Shown here piece after piece: positions 30,501 through 33,819 of a stretch of DNA of 33,819 nucleotides (within the stretch, counting starts at the first letter, position 1; each line of letters begins with the position of its first letter). The DNA is from an uncultured bacterium. Lineage in GTDB: Bacteria; Krumholzibacteriota; Krumholzibacteriia; LZORAL124-64-63. The notes beneath the pieces were generated by a model that was not told the origin of the DNA, did not search any database, and was given only the letters and a program-made list of their open reading frames with translations. The stretch spans positions 1 to 33,819 of the forward strand of contig CAIWHK010000012.1 of NCBI GenBank assembly GCA_903912525.1. Reading direction: 5' to 3'. Both the position numbers and the translations under genes were made by a program.

Positions 30501-31307
30501 GGCAACAGCTGGCTGCTCTATCTGGACCGCGACCCGGGGACAGCCAACGGGCAGACCAACCTGACGGCCATCAATGCCTGGGAGCGCGGGGCGACGTTCA
30601 CGGCGGCGGGCTTCGCGCCCGACTTCCAGTACGGCTGCTACCAGCACCAGACGCAGTTCGACGGCGACGGCTTCTGGCAGCTGCTGTCGCCGACCACGAC
30701 GCTGGTCCGCAGTTCGGAGATCGCCAAGGCCTTCGACTCGTTCCACAACTTCGGCAGCGCCAGCGGCAGTGAGTTGGCCATTCCCTGGAGCGTCATCTAC
30801 GGGCTGGGGGCGGGGGTCGTGCCGGCGGGCGCCAAGGTGGCCCTGGTCGCGTCGGTGTGCTGGGATCCCGAGCCGGCCGGCGTTCTCGGCGGCGATTCGG
30901 CGCCCAGCAACCTGGCGGCGGCCCTGCCCGCTGTCGACCGCGCCTGGACCGTGACGGTGGACGGCAACAACGATGGTCGCCCCGACGGGACCTGGACGTC
31001 GGACGTGCCGCGGGCCGATGCGGCGGGAATCCGGCTGCTGCCGAACCAGCCGAACCCGTTCAACCCGTCGACGAACCTCGTCTTCGAGATCGACGGGCAG
31101 GACAGTGCCGATGTCAGCTTGTCCGTGTACGATATGGGCGGTCGCCTCGTGCGCACGCTCGTCGCCGAACGCCTGGAGCCGGGGCAGCATCGCCGGGTCT
31201 GGGATGGCCGCGATGCGCAAGGGCGCGCCGTGGCCGCCGGCACCTATTTCGCTCGTTTGTCCGCACGCGGGCTGGTTTCGACCCGTCCGCTTTCGCTCGT
31301 CAAGTAA
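27501..31307 (+). CDS. Secreted GH57-type alpha-glucan-active enzyme with CBM9-like and FlgD-like domains
   Basis: This 1268-aa protein has a signal peptide at 1-26 and AAGGA 7 nt before the ATG; the frame upstream is untypical. Residues about 195-590 fit glycoside hydrolase family 57. HGNQGLG (203-209) stands where the family has HxHQPLG, and SGTL at 245-248 is in place. WVPERVW puts Glu323 at the nucleophile position of region 3, and LAEDWEAISEMGGW puts Asp421 at the acid/base position of region 4. HETAWHDG (560-567) is a region 5 candidate. Then DIDNDGYQEAVLHND ... GGRLTHLFVR resembles the beta-rich domain that follows GH57 barrels (DUF1926-like). A CBM9-like domain (about 1010-1175) and a FlgD Ig-like tail (PNQPNPFNPSTNLVF to LSLVK) complete it. 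Members hydrolyse or transfer alpha-glucans; which reaction occurs here is not readable. Most GH57 enzymes are cytosolic, so export with a surface tail is notable. Confidence 0.83.
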   Translation: MRARPWPLRFACLSLVALLSTAAFAAAPSMISPAQKSGLVLDQVLAVDRVGESLTLAPAADILAAELYHRSADGASVLRISFLSLAPAGVPSLVAAEAAAGRPAAVEVSVRAPGVDAAATLRRDGDRWLADQAVDPAKRGTSSWYTVEGDADALYLVLPADPAKAGGTWPVAIATTAAAGGDRMDATYPADKAYEANCALVLHGNQGLGYTDVLHGTSSNLEGSGFDEALQVHQGTGVPGNFHMSGTLMTAAEWAANNGDPVDFNAWLSAGVTAGWAGMISSAYAQHIMPFVNNAMNDWAVETQAQMVASRYGTTPRVAWVPERVWLNTSGYPSSGVNDWIGDNWQSHGINGVILDDDVHLAGHDNHRIHTLNTNGLRLIPRDRTFTGNIVGGNGQGSLDILTGLAGSGLGTYRIAVLAEDWEAISEMGGWATITPNAKETYDWFVGKCATESAWLHTWKLADALSNANFNGDSMSVAPGTYGEIGGTAGYGGGDNGWYTHWAGYVPFANGGNGSGSCGAIGGNCKNYGALWSDAYNALMAAPDNNVSQAGWYVLMTNLHETAWHDGMGGAISGWQHKYSAHMKNAMVYAAASHWAAGEYATTTNAYLGDIDNDGYQEAVLHNDRLFAVFEGNGGRLTHLFVRGAGYDDTAIGVDNAYWSDTEGDFNDANHVTGLSDVSPDYQHLGYSMTPSASGGNASIVLQHAEVTKTVSLATGDPYCAITYSVGPATHWIKAGFSPSLVDLVWNAQMDRVWVGDASYMGFRNPNTGVAAAFVLGGGGALHQQEISGTLMRGDEIRGAGVFQCLLYAGTTSAPGAGGEIAELRTLADNLFDTIGPAAQAAAWYPQTKRLVLGFDQAAQLVSPAGISIAGLGATVALPAGTTVVGSQPSVSLTLAVDPATAALIDAQTALGAVTLRLNAGAVTDAGGNGNAALGAPGLAVSVLGTSVIIDGRVDPTEWAGAQVLDDASDSGWGAANEIDRLLVKWDAQYLYVAIDGQVSGNSWLLYLDRDPGTANGQTNLTAINAWERGATFTAAGFAPDFQYGCYQHQTQFDGDGFWQLLSPTTTLVRSSEIAKAFDSFHNFGSASGSELAIPWSVIYGLGAGVVPAGAKVALVASVCWDPEPAGVLGGDSAPSNLAAALPAVDRAWTVTVDGNNDGRPDGTWTSDVPRADAAGIRLLPNQPNPFNPSTNLVFEIDGQDSADVSLSVYDMGGRLVRTLVAERLEPGQHRRVWDGRDAQGRAVAAGTYFARLSARGLVSTRPLSLVK

Positions 31308-31319
31308 GGAGGAGTCCCA

Positions 31320-33716
31320 ATGCGTGCTCGTTACAGCCTGCCGCGCCTGCTGGCGGTGGCCCTGTTGATGGTCGTGGCGACGGTCGGTTGGTCCTGGGCC
31401 ACCACGCCGCAGACGATCGTCATCGACGGGGTCAATGACTTCCTGCCCGCCAACCTCGTCGATGCCGACGGCGCCGACACCCAGTTCCCCAACATCGACC
31501 TGGGTGACACCTACGCGACCAACGACGCGGTCAACCTGTTCCTCGGCCTGACGCAGAATCCGGCCGGCTGGAGCGGCGTGCAGCTCGGCATCGCGATCGA
31601 CGTGAACACCGCCGCCGGCGGCGCCGTCGACCCGTGGGGCCGCAAGCTGGAGTGGAGCCTGGCGCCGTACATGCCGGACTTCATGTTCTACGTCAACCTG
31701 AGCAACAATTGGCAGGCCGGATACCAGTGGAACGGCACCGGCTGGACCGGTATCGGCGCGGCCGGGCCCGGCGGGCTGGGCTGGAGCACCACGACGGGCT
31801 TCAAGGAACTGCCCATCCTGCTGTCGACCCTCGGTGTGACGGCCGGCAGCACGATCCGCTGGGAAGCCTGGGTCACCCAGGACGGCGCCACCAAGGGTCC
31901 GCTCGACGCGATGGCCAACGACGGCTCGCAGCTGTCGACCCCGACGCTCACGCTGTGGGACACCCCGTCGGCGATCCCGATGATCGACATGACGACCTAC
32001 ACGGTGCAGTCGGCGGCCGACCCGAACCCGCCGTACGTGACCGGCGTCCAGGCCACCGGCTATCCCATCACGAACCTGTTCGACGTCGTGTTCAACGAGC
32101 CCGTGAAGGCCTCGAGCGTGCTGGCCAACGGCAGCCAGTTCGTGTTCAGCGGCGGCGCCACGGCGACGGCCGCTACCGTAGCGGGCAACGTCGTGCACCT
32201 GACGCTGGCGGCAGCCCCTGCCGCTTCCGCCTCGCTGTACTCGGTAACCGTGACCGGCGTGACCGACCTGGCCGGCAATGCCGTGCCGGCGGACAACGTC
32301 CTGAACCGGGCCTGTTTCGGCTTGAAGGACGTCACCTTCCGCGGCAAGTTCAGCCAGTTCCTGGCCGGCCAGGGCGCCGGGCCGCACGCCTTCTCGGTCG
32401 AGGGCGACCAGGCCCCGCTGACGTTCGACCCGCTGTGCGACACCGGCGTCATGACCGACACCGGCAGCGGCGGCGTGTGGGAGTACGCGGTGAAGATGCT
32501 GTACGGCGGCAACTGCGCGGCCGGCACGGGCACGGATACCTTCGAGTTCAAGTGCAACTACAACTGCGGCACGTGGGAGCCCCTGTCCAGCAACCGCACG
32601 CACACCCTGGACATCGCCAACGGCGCCGCGGACCTGGTGGAGTTCTGGTGGAACAACGAGGACCCGACCGTCTTCACGACGCGCGCGGTCGACGTCGTCT
32701 TCCACGTGGACATGAACCTGACGGGCTTTGTGGTCGCCGATTCGATCGGCATCAACGGCAACGTCCTGCCGCTGAACTACACCCGGCCGACGACCAACCT
32801 GCTGCATGACGACGGCCTGGCCGGCGACACGGCTGCCGGCGACGGCGTCTTCGCGGGGACGATCTCGTTCCCGACCGGATCGCGGCGCGACGTGGCGTAC
32901 AAGTTCCTCAAGAACTCCGTCTACGAGTGCCTCGGCCAGGGTGACCGCACCGTGTACCTGAACGACACGCTGTTCGGCAACGGCAGCAACGGCGGCCCGG
33001 CGCTGGACCTGCCTGTGGTGAAGTACGACTTCTGCTCGAAGATCTGGCGCGACGTGGCCGTGGTCTTCAGCGTGGACTTCAACAGCACCGCGTGGGCCGG
33101 CGTCAAGCCGGGCGACCTGGTGAGCGTCGATGGCACGCCGAACTTCGACAACACGTTCAACTGGGACGTGCCGTCGCTGAACAACCTGCTCGACAACGGC
33201 GTGGCGCCGGACCTCGTGGCGGGCGACAAGATCTTCACGGGCAAGGTGACGTTCCCGGCCGGCAGCGACCAGAACGTCTCGTACAAGTTCCTCTACAAGA
33301 GCGTGTTCGAGTGCATCGGCGAGAGCGACCGCAGCTTCTCGATCAACTGCGACACGTACACCGTCGCCAGCCCCCAGGTGCTGGCGGTGGACCGCTTCCA
33401 GGCCTGCCCCGTGTCCGGCGTTCCGTCGGCACAGGTCAGCGGCCTGGTGCTCGAGCAGAACAGTCCGAACCCGTTCAACCCGAAGACCGTGATCAGCTTC
33501 ACCGTGGCCAGCGAAGGCCGCGGCACCCTGCGGGTGTTCAACCTGCGCGGCGAACTGATCCGCACGCTGCGCGACGGCACCTTCGCCGCCGGCCAGCAGT
33601 CGGTCGAGTGGGACGGGCGTGGTGACAACGGTGTCCTCGCGGGCAGTGGCGTCTACCTGTACCGCCTCGAGGTCGCTGGCGAGGCGATCAGCCGGCGGAT
33701 GATGCTGCTGAAGTAA
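31320..33716 (+). CDS. Secreted multidomain protein with probable starch-binding modules and FlgD-like tail
   Basis: This 798-aa protein starts 12 bp after the GH57 gene with GGAGGAG in place, so the two form an operon. Both leaders begin MRAR and were probably copied or matched. A signal peptide covers 1-27. Residues 31-225 are a beta-rich CBM9/DOMON-like domain. About 231-331 is an SbsA-type Ig-like domain (FDVVFNEPVKASSV ... VTDLAGNAVPADN). Three related modules follow at about 334-454, 457-570 and 578-692. The last two share VVFHVDMN or VVFSVDFN openings, a dDGLAGD or DNGVAPD turn, and YKFLKNSVYECLGQGDRT or YKFLYKSVFECIGESDRS cores, resembling CBM20/SusE-type starch-binding folds. The tail (QNSPNPFNPKTVISF to RRMMLLK) is FlgD Ig-like. 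It probably holds substrate for the GH57 enzyme; the binding specificity is inferred. Confidence 0.82.
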   Translation: MRARYSLPRLLAVALLMVVATVGWSWATTPQTIVIDGVNDFLPANLVDADGADTQFPNIDLGDTYATNDAVNLFLGLTQNPAGWSGVQLGIAIDVNTAAGGAVDPWGRKLEWSLAPYMPDFMFYVNLSNNWQAGYQWNGTGWTGIGAAGPGGLGWSTTTGFKELPILLSTLGVTAGSTIRWEAWVTQDGATKGPLDAMANDGSQLSTPTLTLWDTPSAIPMIDMTTYTVQSAADPNPPYVTGVQATGYPITNLFDVVFNEPVKASSVLANGSQFVFSGGATATAATVAGNVVHLTLAAAPAASASLYSVTVTGVTDLAGNAVPADNVLNRACFGLKDVTFRGKFSQFLAGQGAGPHAFSVEGDQAPLTFDPLCDTGVMTDTGSGGVWEYAVKMLYGGNCAAGTGTDTFEFKCNYNCGTWEPLSSNRTHTLDIANGAADLVEFWWNNEDPTVFTTRAVDVVFHVDMNLTGFVVADSIGINGNVLPLNYTRPTTNLLHDDGLAGDTAAGDGVFAGTISFPTGSRRDVAYKFLKNSVYECLGQGDRTVYLNDTLFGNGSNGGPALDLPVVKYDFCSKIWRDVAVVFSVDFNSTAWAGVKPGDLVSVDGTPNFDNTFNWDVPSLNNLLDNGVAPDLVAGDKIFTGKVTFPAGSDQNVSYKFLYKSVFECIGESDRSFSINCDTYTVASPQVLAVDRFQACPVSGVPSAQVSGLVLEQNSPNPFNPKTVISFTVASEGRGTLRVFNLRGELIRTLRDGTFAAGQQSVEWDGRGDNGVLAGSGVYLYRLEVAGEAISRRMMLLK

Positions 33717-33740
33717 CGCGCCGTCGCCTGGCGACAGGGC

Positions 33741-33816
33741 GTTCACAAACAACTGGTGGCGGGCAGTCCTCGCGCCTTCGGCGCTGCGGATAGCCCGCCA
33801 CCAGTTGTTTGTGAAC
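33741..33816. repeat. Perfect 24-bp inverted repeat at the window end
   Basis: The arms 33741-33764 and 33793-33816 are exact reverse complements (outer GTTCACAAAC, inner GGTGGCGGGC). The 28-nt centre holds its own 5-bp stem GCGCC-TTC-GGCGC (33772-33784). It begins 25 bp after the stop of the last gene. It may be a bidirectional terminator, a REP- or MITE-like element, or an assembly foldback. Confidence 0.8.
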
Positions 33817-33819
33817 ACC

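Noticed and set aside
27342-33818. A 2158-codon open frame on the minus strand under the GH57 operon
   Set aside because: It is antisense to two well-supported genes, is dominated by Arg, His, Val and Gly without any recognisable domain, and begins inside the terminal inverted repeat. GC-rich codon use leaves such frames open by chance.

Overview
The window comes from a GC-rich diderm bacterium. Signal peptides, lipoboxes, outer-membrane beta-barrels ending in Phe, a PorV/PorQ-like protein and four large secreted proteins with FlgD Ig-like C-terminal tails (three carry the 'PNPFNP' signature) together point to an uncultivated lineage of the FCB group, of the Eisenbacteria/Krumholzibacteria/Latescibacteria sort. 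The lineage is an inference from style, not from a marker gene. No tRNA, rRNA, CRISPR array, transposase or phage gene was seen.

Region 1 (61-14469, plus 15051) looks like an alpha-glucan capture and uptake locus made of two divergent operons around a 142-bp control region (11285-11426). The leftward operon has five tightly packed genes, two of whose junctions are ATGA overlaps. In order they encode a 1923-aa surface protein with a glucodextranase-C-type binding module and a FlgD-like tail, a PorV/PorQ-like barrel, a second barrel, a barrel with two N-terminal glycogen-binding (CBM48/AMPK1-CBM-like) domains, and a small lipoprotein with one such domain. The rightward operon encodes a maltodextrin-type ABC importer (binding lipoprotein and two permeases, overlapping starts) and then a SAM methyltransferase. 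No MalK-type ATPase is in the window.

Region 2 (15118-20988) is mostly housekeeping or unassigned: a lipoprotein, a secreted esterase-like hydrolase, a translationally coupled moaD-moaE-moeB(rhodanese) set for molybdopterin synthase and its sulfur supply, tag (3-methyladenine glycosylase I), a small secreted helical protein and a STAS-domain protein.

Region 3 (21059-33819) holds three giant or large secreted proteins. The first is a 1987-aa multidomain protein built from tandem 1512-bp units (DUF1349-like domains plus divergent InlB B-repeats), with cohesin-like and dockerin-like parts and a FlgD-like tail. A terminator and a promoter follow. Then comes a two-gene operon: a secreted GH57-type glucan-active enzyme and a protein with probable starch-binding modules, both with FlgD-like tails. 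The window ends in a long perfect inverted repeat.

Working model (inference): the secreted GH57 enzyme and binding proteins hold and cut alpha-glucan at the cell surface, the glycogen-binding barrels bring oligosaccharides across the outer membrane, and MalEFG imports them. This would be a Sus-like system without SusC/SusD.
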